Source: Pleurostoma richardsiae (Eukaryota > Ascomycota > Sordariomycetes > Calosphaeriales > Pleurostomataceae). From it: DNA of 64,000 nt. Positions 22,802-34,170 of this stretch are shown here, in pieces. A program made the translations under genes and the position numbers. How positions within the stretch are numbered: position 1 is the first letter of the stretch; every line of letters begins with the position of its first letter. The stretch is taken from positions 248,001-312,000 of the forward strand of contig JANBVO010000014.1 in assembly GCA_030052745.1 (NCBI GenBank), given 5' to 3'. The notes under the pieces are model-generated. The model was given only the letters and a program-made list of their open reading frames with translations. It was not told the DNA's origin and did not search any database.

Positions 22802-23802
22802 CGGCATGTTCTGAGCAGTGGGGCAATATACTCACCTGTTTGGGTTCATTCCGCTATGTTAACCAGGCCAGTCACCGAGGAAAGACTGAAGACGGAAAAC
22901 AAAGCATAACTGCAACGGGTGTCCAGCCGCGTTTGCAGCAAGTGATCACTAGCTCAGCATCCAATATGACCGCTTTGAATAGCCTGCGGCATTGACTGCT
23001 GGATGACTGCTGCTGAGGGTCAACCCAGCATTCGTGGTCACTCCGCACGCGTACTCTTCAGCGGGCTGGTCATCAGCTCGTCGAGCCCGAGTACCGGCAT
23101 GACGGATCTCAACATAGTTGAGATGACACTTCTATAATTTTGTGGACTAGCTGATAGGATGCGGAGAAGGACATAGGAACGACCTATGTACAGTCAAAAC
23201 AACGTCTCTTTCCGTAGAGGAGAAGAGACAGTAAATGGCACCATGGTTCGAGTTTATAAAAACATGTAGATAGATATAGCTGCCTCGTCGTCAACCGTCG
23301 AATCACCTGGAACTGAGTTGACATAAACGCGTGCCCGAGGTGGAAAAGGGAAGACGACTCGGTAGAATTGCCACTGCGCAAGAACTTGTATTGTTTCGTG
23401 GGAATATCGGTCTTCTGAACCATGTATAATATATCTAGCACTCTATGAAGCGTTAAGTGACGCCGCAGCTCACCACTGGTAGAATTACGCTCAGCGCAGT
23501 TAGGGCAGCTGACTAGGCGCGGCTGGTAGGACTCTAAGTGGTCACTACTTCTTTGTTAGGAGCTGGTGCGAGCTATCAGCATGGGGTCCGCCTACTTCAG
23601 CTGCTTTCCGTTCTTCTACATCCTCCTCTGGGCGCGGGGCAAGGATTCTCTCCGGTTGTCGAGTATCTTGAAGCCCTTGAATCACTGTGCTAGCTACCAA
23701 CGGTCTCTCTCGAAGAGCTGTCGAAGGAATACTGTAGTGTAAAGACCTTTGTTTCCGCAGTGGAATATAGAAACATCCTCTGGCATTATTTTGGCATCTG
23801 CT
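22802..23802. other. Intergenic 1 kb, convergent 3' flanks
   Basis: This lies between converging genes (BTB and the transcription-factor-like gene). No gene or repeat recognised. Confidence 0.5.
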
Positions 23803-25336
23803 CTAGGAGATCCCTGGGTGTCGTAGCAAAGAGTGAATCTGCTTCCCTGACTGTTCATCCAGTAGTTCAATCCACATGAATGATTTCAATATTCCCTTTG
23901 TTTCCTCCCACGTCGTCACTTCGCATCTGTCGAGAAGACCCGTCAAGTGCTCCCTTAGCCAAACCTCGTTTGATACGTCAAAGAACGAAACAGCTCCAAT
24001 CATTAAAAGCCACAGCATCACCTGCGCCGAAACACCATCGACAAGAATAAGACCCATGATGCAATCCTTGTAAGTGACGGGAAGATGCTGGTAAGGTAGT
24101 TGGATGTCTTGCCACTGCAGGAAGACATGGTAGCAAAAGGTCAATAGGCCGAGTCGTATAGCTTCGTTGATTGAACCTGCGGCGAAGCCCATGTGGAGCA
24201 GACGATACATCACCGCAGTCATCATTTCGTGGATGACGTTTCGGTGGATCAGTCGTCGACTCTGTGTCCCGAGATTGACCAGCAAGCAAAATCTTCTCAT
24301 TTGTCGCCAAGCTGTCGCAAGATCGTTGTCCAACATGCTTCGGCTCAGTTCAATGCTGTATTGAGAACATAGAGTTTCGTTCGGTACAAATAGCGTCTCA
24401 GGGTATTCAATCACTGGTTCTGAGGGCTGACAGAAAAACAGCGGTGTCGAGCCATTCAGGATCGCGATGCTAAGGTCGTATCTATAAAGAGTTAGTATGT
24501 GCCAACAGAAGCGTGGCGCTGTCATCACATACCTCAGGATCTCCGTAAGAAACAATTGGCCCTTAAACACGTCTAGACCGCCTCGTAATTCCACCATTTT
24601 ACGAAGACCCTCCATATGATGTCTTGAAGCCTGAAAATCTCCAACGAAATGCGCTGCGCTGGCCAGTTTCAAGACAACGCTAAGGGTAGAATCCGAGATC
24701 TTTGCTTGGTCATCTCCCCCCAAGAGTCTCTCGCGGAGAAGTTTCAGCCCTTGTTGTAAATGCAACATCGCTGTTGCATTTGTGTCGTATTCCTGATGGC
24801 GGAAGACCCTGTCAATGAACCCTTCCACTGCGAATGCCGTTATGTGGAGGACAGCGGGGTCTGAGCCGATTGGGTACAGCTCCTTCTTCTCTGCTTCAAA
24901 ACCAATCGCTGTCATAAGTGGGAACACAACCCTCATTGCGGCTGTTGAGACTGGGCCACGTCAAAAATAAGCCAACCATCAGCGAAGTTTTGGACTACTG
25001 ACCACTTCTGATGTTCAGGAGTATCGACGGTTCTACCCCGTCAGGGAACCCAAGAAGGGATGGGCCCAGACCGACGGGGCCGGGGACCCGTAGCGCATAC
25101 GTCCTGATCACTTCGACAAGCTTGAGGGACCCTGCTTGAGTCCGGCTGGCCTTGGTTACCCAGCTGGCAGTTTGTCGGTCCTGTGGAGGATGATCCCCTT
25201 TCTGCCTTTTCCGCCTTACGTGGCTTCTGATTAGTCTCCTGGTGGCAGGGTCAACCTTCTCGATGTTCGACGACACAATGAAAGGCATGCTGGCTGATGC
25301 ACGAGAAGGTTCTCCGTACTCTCCTGATCCGGCCAT
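23803..25336 (-). CDS. Fungal-specific transcription-factor-domain protein without zinc cluster
   Basis: Three exons, complement(23803..24481, 24533..24941, 25003..25336), give 473 aa. The N-terminus carries the FIVSSNIEKVDPATRRLIRSHVRRKRQKG block, a conserved basic motif of a large fungal family often placed with fungal-specific transcription factors (DUF3468/Fungal_trans_2-like) and sometimes misnamed tachykinin-family. No CX2C cluster is present. The C-terminal half has the helical regions expected, such as LKLASAAHFVGDFQASRHHMEGLRKMVELRGGLD, the most typical segment (metabolic-cluster regulators share H..GL..MV..RGG). Donors are GTCAGT and GTATGT, acceptors CAACAG and TATAG. It is divergent from an SDR gene 338 bp away and may regulate it. 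DNA binding is inferred. Confidence 0.83.
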
Positions 25337-25674
25337 CTTGCAGTTCTTGCAAGTCTTGGCTCTTCAGGTTGTTTGCCTGACTTGGGCAAGGTTCCGGGAG
25401 GAAGCGATTAATAACACAGCTTCAGCCCCGTCGAGCGCAATGTGGGGCATCCGGAGATGCCAAGACGCACCTTGTTTTCCATTTCCGGTATAGCTGCCGT
25501 GGCTCCGGCGACAACGATATCCCCGAGGCGTCGGACGTCTTACAAGCTGCTCCAGCGTACATTTACCCTGAATCATCCAGGTTGATCTATAAAAGCAGTG
25601 GTTGATTCGATCTCCCACAATTTCGAATCCATGCACTCGACTCCTACTACGCCTACCGCAAAGTCTTCAACCTA
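25337..25674. promoter_or_regulatory. Divergent promoter, TF-like gene and SDR
   Basis: A 338-bp shared intergenic region. On the SDR side there is a TATAAAA at 25588-25594, about 43 nt before an upstream ATG (25631) and 87 nt before the SDR start. Confidence 0.45.
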
Positions 25675-25675
25675 A
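25631..25675 (+). promoter_or_regulatory. 14-codon uORF overlapping the SDR start
   Basis: An ATG at 25631 opens a frame of 14 codons (MHSTPTTPTAKSST) ending in TAA at 25673-25675. The last A of the stop is the first base of the SDR ATG (TAATG). It is therefore in a different frame and cannot be an N-terminal extension. Such geometry can allow termination-reinitiation; whether the transcript start lies upstream of this ATG is unknown. Confidence 0.45.
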
Positions 25676-26640
25676 TGGCGGCGTCGCGCAAGTCTGTCTT
25701 GATCACCGGCTGCTCGGCTGGCGGCATTGGTTCAGGTTTGGCTGAAGTTTTCCAGGAGAAGGGATATCATGTCTTCGCTACTGCACGGAACCCTGCGAAG
25801 ATTCCTCAAACTCTGTCCAATGCGTCGAACGTCACGGTCCTCACACTCGACGTGTTATCCTTCGAATCAATCGCTGCCGCTGTTGAAAGCGTCAAGAGAG
25901 AAACCGGCGGTAAACTCGATGTCCTCGTCAACAATAGCGGCGGGGGTCTCTTCGCACCGGCTCTGGACACTTCGATCGAGGACGGGAAAAAGTTGTTTGA
26001 CCTCAACTTTTGGGCGCCAATGGCCATAGTCCAAGCTTTCGCTCCTTCTTTGATAAAGGCCAAAGGATGCCTGGTGAACAACACGTCTGCCAATGCAGTC
26101 GTTCCTATGCCATTCATGAGTAAGTGGCCGTGTCTTTGCATCTAGAGACGCTCGCTCACAAGTTAGGCATGTACAACGCCTCGAAAGCCGCCCTCGCTAC
26201 GACCAGCGAGACATGGCGTCTCGAGCTCCAACCTCTTGGAGTGCGGACCATCACTCTTATAACCCTCGCTGTCAAGACCAACGCTTTCGCCGTGGATCGC
26301 CCAACCAACATACCTGAGGCTTCATACTACTATAAACTTCGAGACTTCATACATGGCCTGACGGATGGAAGGCTTCAGGCAAATGGCATCACCCCAAGAC
26401 AGTATGCTGCCAAGGTCGTTCGAGAGATCGAAAAGGGTACGGTTGGAGAAATCTGGGTCGGCGCAGAGTCTTTCATGGCCAGGTGGGCGTGGTGGGCGTC
26501 ACCACGCTTCGTCCGTGTAGGTCTCAATGACAGCTTGAGTCGAACACAGTAACTGATTCGCTTTGCAGGACATGCTCATCGAAAGCATCATTCCAATTTC
26601 CAAAGAGATGGCTAAAGCCTCTCAAAAGAAACAAGTCTAG
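25675..26640 (+). CDS. Short-chain dehydrogenase/reductase, AYR1-like
   Basis: Three exons, join(25675..26119, 26167..26516, 26569..26640), give 288 aa. The NAD(P)-binding motif is TGCSAGGIG (11-19), followed by VFATARNP, TLDV and VLVNNSGGG. The catalytic Tyr-Lys pair is in MYNASKAA (Tyr151, Lys155). The C-terminus, SFMARWAWWASPRFV then RDMLIESIIP, matches the fungal subgroup related to 1-acyldihydroxyacetone-phosphate reductase Ayr1. The last donor was taken as CGT|GTAGGT. Substrate is uncertain; this subgroup also includes secondary-metabolism reductases. It is divergent from a transcription-factor-like gene and preceded by a uORF. Confidence 0.9.
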
Positions 26641-28484
26641 GGAAGACGGGCTTGAAAATCTATAACCTGGTACTCCCGCGAGAGGGAGGTACATGCGTTG
26701 GACGTCCGGCTTCTTTCATGATTGATCCCGTAAATATGAAATTCATAACATGGTAACGTCTTTACTTCGCGGCTACACATCCGCTGTTCTATCCCTTCAC
26801 TCATGTAGATCGTAAATGAACTGGCTGCATGGCACTCTGGTAAGAAGTGAGACACTTAGATTTCGTTATGATCTCTGTGCCCTGTGTTTTCTGCAGCCTG
26901 CTCTGTACACCATATAACGCTTAATAGCAACGTCCATCGAATGCTCTGAGATGGTCTTAAGCGGACGGAACTGATCACGACGCTAGAAGAAATGAACAGG
27001 CAGCACAACACGCTCGGTAAGATTCTGGACCAGTACAACAACCCGGCAGCATTTAAGGATGTTCTATCTCAAGACGAACGTCAACCAGGGACTTCATTCT
27101 GCCGATGCTCAAATTTGAGTTTGCCTTACAAAGGAATAATGAGTGTTGTCAGACGTGGTCGCGAGCAAACAAATTCCCCGACGGTTAAGCTGGAAGAAGC
27201 GGTCCCTGGACCGCCCGAACTTATTACGTATTTGTAGTAACACATCATAGTTCAACGTCACCCCAAGGGAGAAACAGCTCAGAGGTACCCCGTTCTAGGT
27301 GATCTTGTCAATGTTTGTCAATGTTGTGGAGTGCTTTCGCTCGGAGAGCCCGTCTCGGGCACGCATGACCTCTAGTTGGACGCAACCACGACGATGTAAC
27401 AGTTGCAGTCACCTCAATATTATGGATAGAACAGGTTCGTTCTAGGTCTAGTCTCTAGTTTAGTTGAAAGCGAAGAGATTTCATGTCTCCATGGAGTGTC
27501 CAGTTTCCACAGAATCGTTTGAGGGCAAGGGATATTAGGTGTTGGCGCATGGGCGTGACTTACGGGGGGTTAAATCGTACTGCATTCGCCGCAAAAGAAA
27601 ACAGAAAGGGGTTCCTTCCCTTTACCTTTTGTATTTTAGCCGCCCGGCCCGCTGCTGTGCGGCGTGAACGGCCCGAACGCAACGGTGTAGAGTTTTCCCA
27701 TTAGACTATTGAATCCTTCCGCAACCCAAGAGCCTCATCTGGCTAGTCGCAGCCTGATCCGAATCCAACTTTAAGATATTAGGTGATTTGAAAAAGGAGA
27801 TGGACCTAGGAAATCGGAATATTATCTCTCAGTTTGCCCTGACACAGGCTTAACCTGTTAGGTGCAGGCAGCCAGCGTCCTCTCGGCATCCCTCCATGCA
27901 ATTCTGACTCCGGTTAGTCGCTAGTATGCTAGTATTTCCTAATGAGCATTTTGCCCCTGCGAAGCGGCAAAGCCCTGCTAGATTCCTACTAAACCTTATC
28001 CGCCCTTGCATTAGGGATGTTGCTCCGATATTCACCCAGCTCCTTAGATTCCTCTGTGCAGGCATGCGTGGGCGTCACGGGAGATCTGACACCTTTGCCA
28101 CCTCCGGACACATTAATGGCGAGACCAACAGGGTCTTTCAAGATCGATCATTTCAATCTCTCAGAAACTCAGACTTAACGTTGCGAAGTGCTGGCACAGG
28201 CATCGTTACCTTCGGTCTTGCCGGGACAGGAAGGACTCAACTCCAGTTGCACGACTATTCGCTCCCACCGACGATGTTGTGCCCCATCCTAAAAGTTTTA
28301 ACAGTCCACTTTGGGCGAGTATGATGAGCTTTTGGTCTGTATTGGCGCAGGGTACATGATGGTCGAGAAAGATAAATATGCTCTGGGTACCTGCGTCACG
28401 GAGTGGAATTGTCCGGTCAGCATTATCCTCGCCCAAGATCTCATATGACACTGCATCTCAGCATCTCCTACCATCAAAGACATC
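26641..28484. other. Intergenic 1.8 kb, no gene recognised
   Basis: One of the emptier intervals. A short direct repeat (GTCAATGTTTGTCAATGTTG) occurs around 27308-27327. No domain, tRNA or transposase sequence was identified. Confidence 0.5.
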
Positions 28485-29349
28485 ATGGTCGGTGCAACCG
28501 CCTCATTAACACTTCTCACCATTGCCGCGGCCGCTCTCGCTGCCCCCAAGGGCGTAGAACAAAGGGATTACGTTGAGCCCACCATCAGCTCCGACCTTGG
28601 TAAGGCTATCGGTGGCGCCATCGATATAGCTGACGGCGCTCCTGTCCCTACCGCGACACCCACCGGGGTCTGGCACGGCGCACTGGCTCCGCAGTATGTG
28701 ACTATCTCCATTGTCAACAAACGGAATGTGCCCATCAGCACCTCCCATGCCGTCAACTACGGCGCTCCGACCCCTATTTACGGCGACAACGGCCCTGGAA
28801 CCATCGCCGTTGGTGCCACTGCCTCTTTTGCCGTGCCGACGGGCTGGGCCGGCAACGTAGCCATCATCGACGCCGTGACGCAAGACGGAAGGTACTCTCT
28901 CCCAGAGAACGGTGACAACTCCTTGATCGAGGGTTCTTTCGTTGTACCTTCGGGCTATAGCGAGGCTTATGCCGACATCGATGTCTCCTACGTGTACGGT
29001 TTATCAGATCCCCTTCTGACTGCTCCAGGCTAACAATAGCTCTAGTAACGGCTTTAGCGGCGCAATCACCTGCTCCTGCAACGGAGCAGTTGTCACTGGC
29101 TGTAACGCCTGGCTGTGGGACCTCAATCCCTGTCCCAACGACAACGGCGTAGGCGCTTGCGCGAACCCCCTGCGTCCGAGTCTGACGGCTACCGCCCCGA
29201 CGGCATTTTTCGCCCCCTGTGCTGGTGCCGCCTACACCTTTCCCAATGACCACGCTGCCAACAGCTGGGGCGCCTGTCAAAGCGGCCAGATCAGCTGCTG
29301 CGTCGGTCAGAACTGTCCGCGGAATCCCAGGCAGCCGTATCAGGGCTAG
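28485..29349 (+). CDS. Secreted cysteine-rich protein, thaumatin-like
   Basis: Two exons, join(28485..28993, 29046..29349), give 270 aa. A signal peptide (residues 1-20, ending AALAAP) is obvious. The middle has a beta-rich segment (TISIVNKRNVPISTSHAV, TIAVGATASFAVPTGWAGNVAI) resembling the opening strands of thaumatin-like proteins. The second exon is Cys-rich: ITCSCNGAVVTGCN, LNPCPND, ACANPL, FFAPCAGAAYTFPNDHAANSWGAC, CCVGQNC. The AFFAPC.GAAYTFPND block recalls the thaumatin FF...CP.AYSYA.DD motif. The 52-nt intron uses GT|GTACGG and CTCTAG, giving SYVNGFSG. Likely an extracellular or wall protein; glucan binding or antifungal action would be a guess. Confidence 0.75.
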
Positions 29350-30171
29350 TGGGCTTGTCCTCTTGGAATAAAGCGTGCAAAAGCTCGTCGAAGGACAGTG
29401 TTTCGGTTTCTTGTCAACTTCTTTACATATCTTCTTATATATGTTATTTAGGCTATGCTCAGGTCATCATACTAAACCTCCCCTGATAAAATCTATTTGC
29501 GTACTGGCAGCTCATGGTAGTGCACTGCAGCCAATGTTCTATTGCTGTTCAAGCAAGGAAGCGTTAGGGTGTAGCAGTCCTGGCGAGTGGATGGTGTTCA
29601 AGCTTTCTGAACGGTGGGTACTTCTCCGACCGGGTCAACAACCCTTGGCGTACCCTAATGACGATGAGTATATTTGACGTTAGAGTCGTAGCTGAGGTTC
29701 CACAATTCGCTTCGTACTTAATGGGTCGTTGCTTAGCTGCACGTCTGCTTTGCCCATGGATGACACATGCAAGGAAGAGCAATAGAGCAAGCACAAGTGT
29801 CCGCATCCCATGTCCTGTTGTATCACCCATGCTTGTCAAGCATCCAGCCCCTCACGATGTCACGGTTTGCGGTGAATATAAGAGCCGAAAGACGTGTCAG
29901 GTGAGACGGGATGTTTGCTCGTTATGAAAACAGCGCCATGTTGTACTGGAAGAGCAAGCCAACAACACCTCGGAATGGTAGGAGAACCCATCGCTATGTT
30001 CCCGAACAAGATGACATCCATCAGCGCCCGGTGATACAACACGGGTCGAAGCAGACGGCCAAGGAAAGGAGAAGAAGACAAGAAAAGAAAATTCACGCTA
30101 GTATGACAGCCCCAGCACCATCCATGCCACCGTTGAAAGTGTTTCTGACCCTTTGCCCGCTATGCAAGACC
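29350..30171. other. Intergenic, convergent 3' flanks
   Basis: An 822-bp gap between converging genes; nothing recognised. Confidence 0.5.
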
Positions 30172-30843
30172 TCAATCCTTGGTGATGTATAGAAACACCA
30201 CCGGCTTCTCACCCGGCAAGCCAGTGCGGGTCTCATCCCAGCCCAACTCCTCGACCCTCTTCTTCATGTTATCCTTATCGTCGGCGCCGAATGACAGCCC
30301 CTTGTACCAACGGCCGTTCCCGCCCTGGTAGCACTCGACGAGCCGGTTCTTCTTCGGGTTCGGGTTGTTCGCGCCGAAGCCCTTGAGCAGCTGGCCCAGG
30401 GTCACGCTGGTCGGTACGTGCGCGGCGTGGAACGGCACGTTGAAACCCGCGGGGAGCCGCCACGGAGGCGTGGTGCCTGACTTGAGCACATGAATCTTGG
30501 TATGCGCGCCGGGGAAGAAGTAGTTGTAGCCCGGCTCGCAGCCCACGCCGCCCGTGCTGTTGGACATGTTGGCGGCGGGCATCGCTGGGTCGGTCAGGGG
30601 CTCGGGGCTCGGGTGCTGTCCCGTGTTGGCGAACGCGGCGACAGGGTTGTTGCCGGCAGTCCAGTAGGCGCCAGCGTAGATCGCTTGCGGGTAGTAGTAC
30701 GGAGGGTAGCCACCGAACCCGGGATAAGGATAGTACGCGTAATTGTACTGGCCCGGGATGCCATAGGCCCGCGGCCCAAGGGGGGGTTGACCTCCCTCAT
30801 CGAGTCCGTACTTCGGGTTGCGACCAGTGCCGACGAACGCCAT
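30172..30843 (-). CDS. Conserved fungal protein of unknown function
   Basis: Intronless, 223 aa from the first ATG (MAFVGTGRNPKYGLDEGGQ). The first third is Tyr/Pro/Gly-rich (NYAYYPYPGFGGYPPYYYPQ), probably disordered. The C-terminal 110 residues look globular: TKIHVLKSGTTPPWRLPAGF, PFHAAHVPTSVTLGQLLKGFGANNPNPKKNRLVE, GNGRWYKGLSFG.DDK, LGWDETRTGLPGEKPVVFLYITKD. I recognise this as a recurring uncharacterised module in filamentous ascomycetes, but know no function. A second unknown gene ends 90 bp upstream on the same strand, unusually tight spacing for a fungus. Confidence 0.75.
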   Translation of the reverse strand: MAFVGTGRNPKYGLDEGGQPPLGPRAYGIPGQYNYAYYPYPGFGGYPPYYYPQAIYAGAYWTAGNNPVAAFANTGQHPSPEPLTDPAMPAANMSNSTGGVGCEPGYNYFFPGAHTKIHVLKSGTTPPWRLPAGFNVPFHAAHVPTSVTLGQLLKGFGANNPNPKKNRLVECYQGGNGRWYKGLSFGADDKDNMKKRVEELGWDETRTGLPGEKPVVFLYITKD

Positions 30844-30933
30844 ACTTCCGCTAGAGACCAGGGGAAGATACAAGTAAAGTATGCCAATAAAACTAGTTCG
30901 TTGTGCAGGAGCGCCGGCAGGCTGTAGCGAACT

Positions 30934-31656
30934 TTAGTAGTGCCGATTCGGTATGATTATCCAGCCGTAGATGGGATGCCAGTAAGTGCCCCAGGAGCTG
31001 TGTGAACCGGGAATCTCGATTGCTGGGGTCGGCAAGACGCTGGTGTCCGGCTGGGTCTGTGGTGGCACGGCGAAGACCTGCCGAATAGGAGGAGACACGG
31101 GCGGGGCCGACAAGGTCTGCTGAGAAGCCTGGATCCGTCCGAGGGGCACCCTGGTTGGTGTGATATCACGAACTTGACCGTCAGAGATTGAGTACGTGCG
31201 GTCTCCTACCCGGTAGTTGTCGATGTTGAAGCCAGTAAGGTCTTCTCCCGGGTCTGGTAGGCGTCCTAGTAGGTTGGTGTTAGACGTGAATTGCATTGTA
31301 AAGGACCCGGAGAGAAGAGCAGTCAAAACATGGAGAGATTTATATACTCTCCCCACAGGGGAGAGTAAAAATCCATGAATCTCCCTTCGTCTTGAAACGA
31401 TAGACTTACCAGTCAGAGCAAACCTCGGAGGTGGCGGACCTGAGTCAAACACGCGGTCAACCTGATTCCAACCCCTAGTGTCGTGATGTCTTAGGAAGAT
31501 CTCGGTGTGCCAAAGCTCAACCCCTTCTGCGTCGTAGAATCCAGCAACTATAAGCCAGGCCCAGAAGCGTCTGCGGGGATCCACATACAAGTACTGGCCG
31601 ATGGCAAGCTTCGTGGCAGGATATGGCAGGGCAAAAGTCCTGTGCTGGAGAGGCAA
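30934..31656 (-). CDS. Uncharacterised protein, 5' end unresolved
   Basis: An open frame with coding character and one intron: complement(30934..31265, 31410..about 31656 or further). The intron (GTAAGT...CTACTAG, 144 nt) is stop-free and a multiple of three; splicing joins RFALTG to RLPDPGEDLTGFNIDNYRVGDRTYSI. Readable segments are QYLYVDPRRRFWAWLIVAGFYDAEG, ELWHTEIFLRHH, a Pro-rich stretch and the aromatic end SWGTYWHPIYGWIIIPNRHY. No in-frame ATG exists in the exon before an upstream stop near 31780, so a further 5' exon or a non-ATG start is needed; 31656 is an arbitrary limit. Function not recognised. Confidence 0.5.
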   Translation of the reverse strand: MPLQHRTFALPYPATKLAIGQYLYVDPRRRFWAWLIVAGFYDAEGVELWHTEIFLRHHDTRGWNQVDRVFDSGPPPPRFALTGKSIVSRRREIHGFLLSPVGRVYKSLHVLTALLSGSFTMQFTSNTNLLGRLPDPGEDLTGFNIDNYRVGDRTYSISDGQVRDITPTRVPLGRIQASQQTLSAPPVSPPIRQVFAVPPQTQPDTSVLPTPAIEIPGSHSSWGTYWHPIYGWIIIPNRHY

Positions 31657-31689
31657 GCTACTACTCGAGGAAGCCAGTTTAAGGTCGTC

Positions 31690-33363
31690 CAGAAAACTAG
31701 CGTCTGCAAAACTAGGGCTCAGGGATCGTGAGTCAGGAATGATTGCCGCTTGCTGGGAGTTATAGCAGAAAGTTTTTGGCGGTAAGAATCAAAGACACAA
31801 AGGAGGAGGAAACGATGGTGGTGCGCTGGCTCCCAAAGGAAGGGAAAGGTCAAAGTGGCCAGCTCCGCCAGTTATATAACCGTGATGAGCAGCGGTGAAT
31901 AGGATGAACGACGATTTGAAGGACGAGGACCATGACCAGACAATGACTGTGCTGTCATCACACACCATGATGGCCACCAAGAGGCTGATTCGTGCGTTCA
32001 TCCGAGACCTCAAATCACATCTTGAAGTACCTACCTGTGTACCAAGTAGGTGTCCCAAAAGAAGACACGGCCAGGTACTAAGTTGGGTGAATGCCTAGAT
32101 AGGTACTGTTTGTCGTTTATGCAGAGTCAGCATTACCCAACTCGACTGGTGTTACGATTCTCGAGGACTTTGCTCACAAGGGTCCATGATGGATGCGCCA
32201 AATCACCTTGGTGGCCATGTTCAACCACAACATATCTGCCCGGCGACTGAGCGTCAAGAGGAGACATTCTTTTCTCAGTGACCTGGACTTCCGCCAGCTG
32301 GAGTGTGCGTTTTTTATCTCACGTAGGAGTGCAGATATGTTGCCTTTGGCATCCATGATTGGAACTCAGTCTCTTGTTGGTTGCGTGTGAATTCTCAGCC
32401 TGGTGTCTTTGTTTGATTACTCCTTCCAATGGGCGGGCCAGCCGCAGATCTGAAGACATATGTCTTGCTCGTCAGAGATTCACTAGTGTCTCTGTGATAG
32501 ACCAACTTCAACTGCTTGGCGACGGCAGTGACTAGTCGATGTTCCTCATCGTACTTCTGTGAAGGAGCCTCTTATAGGTAAATGTCGGTTGTGAGTTAGG
32601 AGACGGGAATGCAGCACAATTCTGGCCAGTCTCTGCTGCAGCCTGAAGTCCAAAGCGAACGATATTTAATTAGTATAGAAATCCTTCCAAGCCTTGGAAT
32701 CCACTCGGAGAGCTAGAACAGCTGGAGACTACCTGGTTCTTTTGGCCTTCTGCCCACGGTTTACGCTTGCAATGCAAGGAACCGCAGTGTTCTTGTCTCC
32801 AGTCTAACACTCGCGATTACATAATGGCCGCAAGCCATGTAAGACCTTTACACGGTACGCTCAAGCGATACAAGGAAAGTGCGGCCGACTTCCAACGTTG
32901 TTGCTGCTGGTATCACCAAAAGTATTGCAGTCCGTCACGGAGGGCTTCCATGATAGGGGTTTATAAATGCGTACCTGCCTTGTATCTTACCTAAGCAGCT
33001 CTGAAGACGGTGGGACGCGCGTGCTGTGGCGTCTGCATTAATCAAAGTCGATGCGCTATTGTGACGCGCCACGATTGTGAGCCACGCACGGGGTGACAAC
33101 CAACCCCACTAAGTATGATCCGGGGAAGGGACAGCCGATCAGTAGAGCTTCGTCACCGACGACAACAAACAGCACGACGACCAAGACGGCGATTAACATC
33201 TTCAAACGCCCTGTTTCTACACCCGCTTCCACCTCTGGGTCACCGTGAATCAAATTTGCCACTGCAAGCAAACAATTGTCGATCGTGGACGACATCATCG
33301 AGGCGGGACGGTTCCCAAATGAGCGAGCGGTAACGCCGGGTCGCCGCTCGATCTGCGCCCATC
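31690..33363. other. Intergenic 1.7 kb
   Basis: This may include the missing 5' exon of the minus-strand unknown gene and the ankyrin gene promoter. No confident coding region. Confidence 0.4.
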
Positions 33364-34170
33364 ATGTGAGTAGCATTTTCTTCTCAATGTTCCCGTTCCT
33401 TCAATGATTCCTAGTCTATTTAAAGACCACGGATCAGAAAGCTTGCCTGACGTTGCGACCTTAGGATCGACGCCTCCCTCCGTCTCCGCCGCGCCATCAT
33501 CGCCAATGACGTCCTCCTCGTCCAGCGCATCCTCAAGTCTCACCCGGCCCTCCTGCACAACCCCGACGCCTCGCCCGCCGGCCTATCTAATTCGAGCCTT
33601 CACCTCGCGGCTTCCCTTGGCCACCTGTCTGTAGTGCGCTTGCTTGTCTCGCTCGGCCATGAGGAGCCCTCCGCCGCTCTCAACGAGAACCACCAGACCG
33701 CACTGATGCTCGCCGCAGCCGCCGGCCACACCGAGGTCGTCCACTTTCTCTGCGAGAACTGTGACCCTTCTGTCATTCTACGCCGGGACCTGCGCGGCCG
33801 TGACGCCGTCATGGAGGCCAGCTTGGGTGGCCACGACACCGTGCTGCAGATCCTGCTGACCTACGCGCCTGGCGGGGCCCAGGCAGCTGTGCAGAGGGCC
33901 GACCACGAGGGGAACACAGCGCTGCACTTCGCGAGTAGCAATGGCCATCTGTTGGTGCTGCGCACCCTCCTGGCCGCTGGCGCGGACGCCGAGCGCAGGA
34001 ACGTCTGGAGCTGGACTGCCATGGCCTACAGCGCGACCGTCCAAGCCGAGGTATACCTCAAGGGCTTGGTGGCGGAGGTCGAGAGGCGGAAGCAGCTGCA
34101 GGGCGAGCAGGAGAAGGCGAAGAAGAGTGGCTTGCGGCTCGTCGAGAAGGAGATAGACACGGCTGATTAA
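33364..34170 (+). CDS. Ankyrin-repeat protein, YCR051W-like
   Basis: Join(33364..33365, 33465..34170) gives 235 aa. The first two bases of the start codon (AT) end exon 1 and the G begins exon 2, after a 99-nt intron (GTGAGT...TTAG with a CTGAC branch). The upstream frame has a stop 10 codons before with no ATG, so this is the only local start giving MIDASLRLRRAI. Ankyrin repeats follow: NSSLHLAASLGHLSVVRLLVSLG, NHQTALMLAAAAGHTEVVHFLCE, RGRDAVMEASLGGHDTVLQILLTY, EGNTALHFASSNGHLLVLRTLLAAGAD. The C-terminus is a charged helix. It resembles the small conserved fungal ankyrin proteins related to yeast YCR051W; role unknown. Confidence 0.82.

Noticed and set aside
31789-32058. 89-codon minus-strand frame as 5' exon of the unknown gene at 30934
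   Set aside because: No convincing splice junction joins it in frame, and it shows no sequence support; left unresolved.
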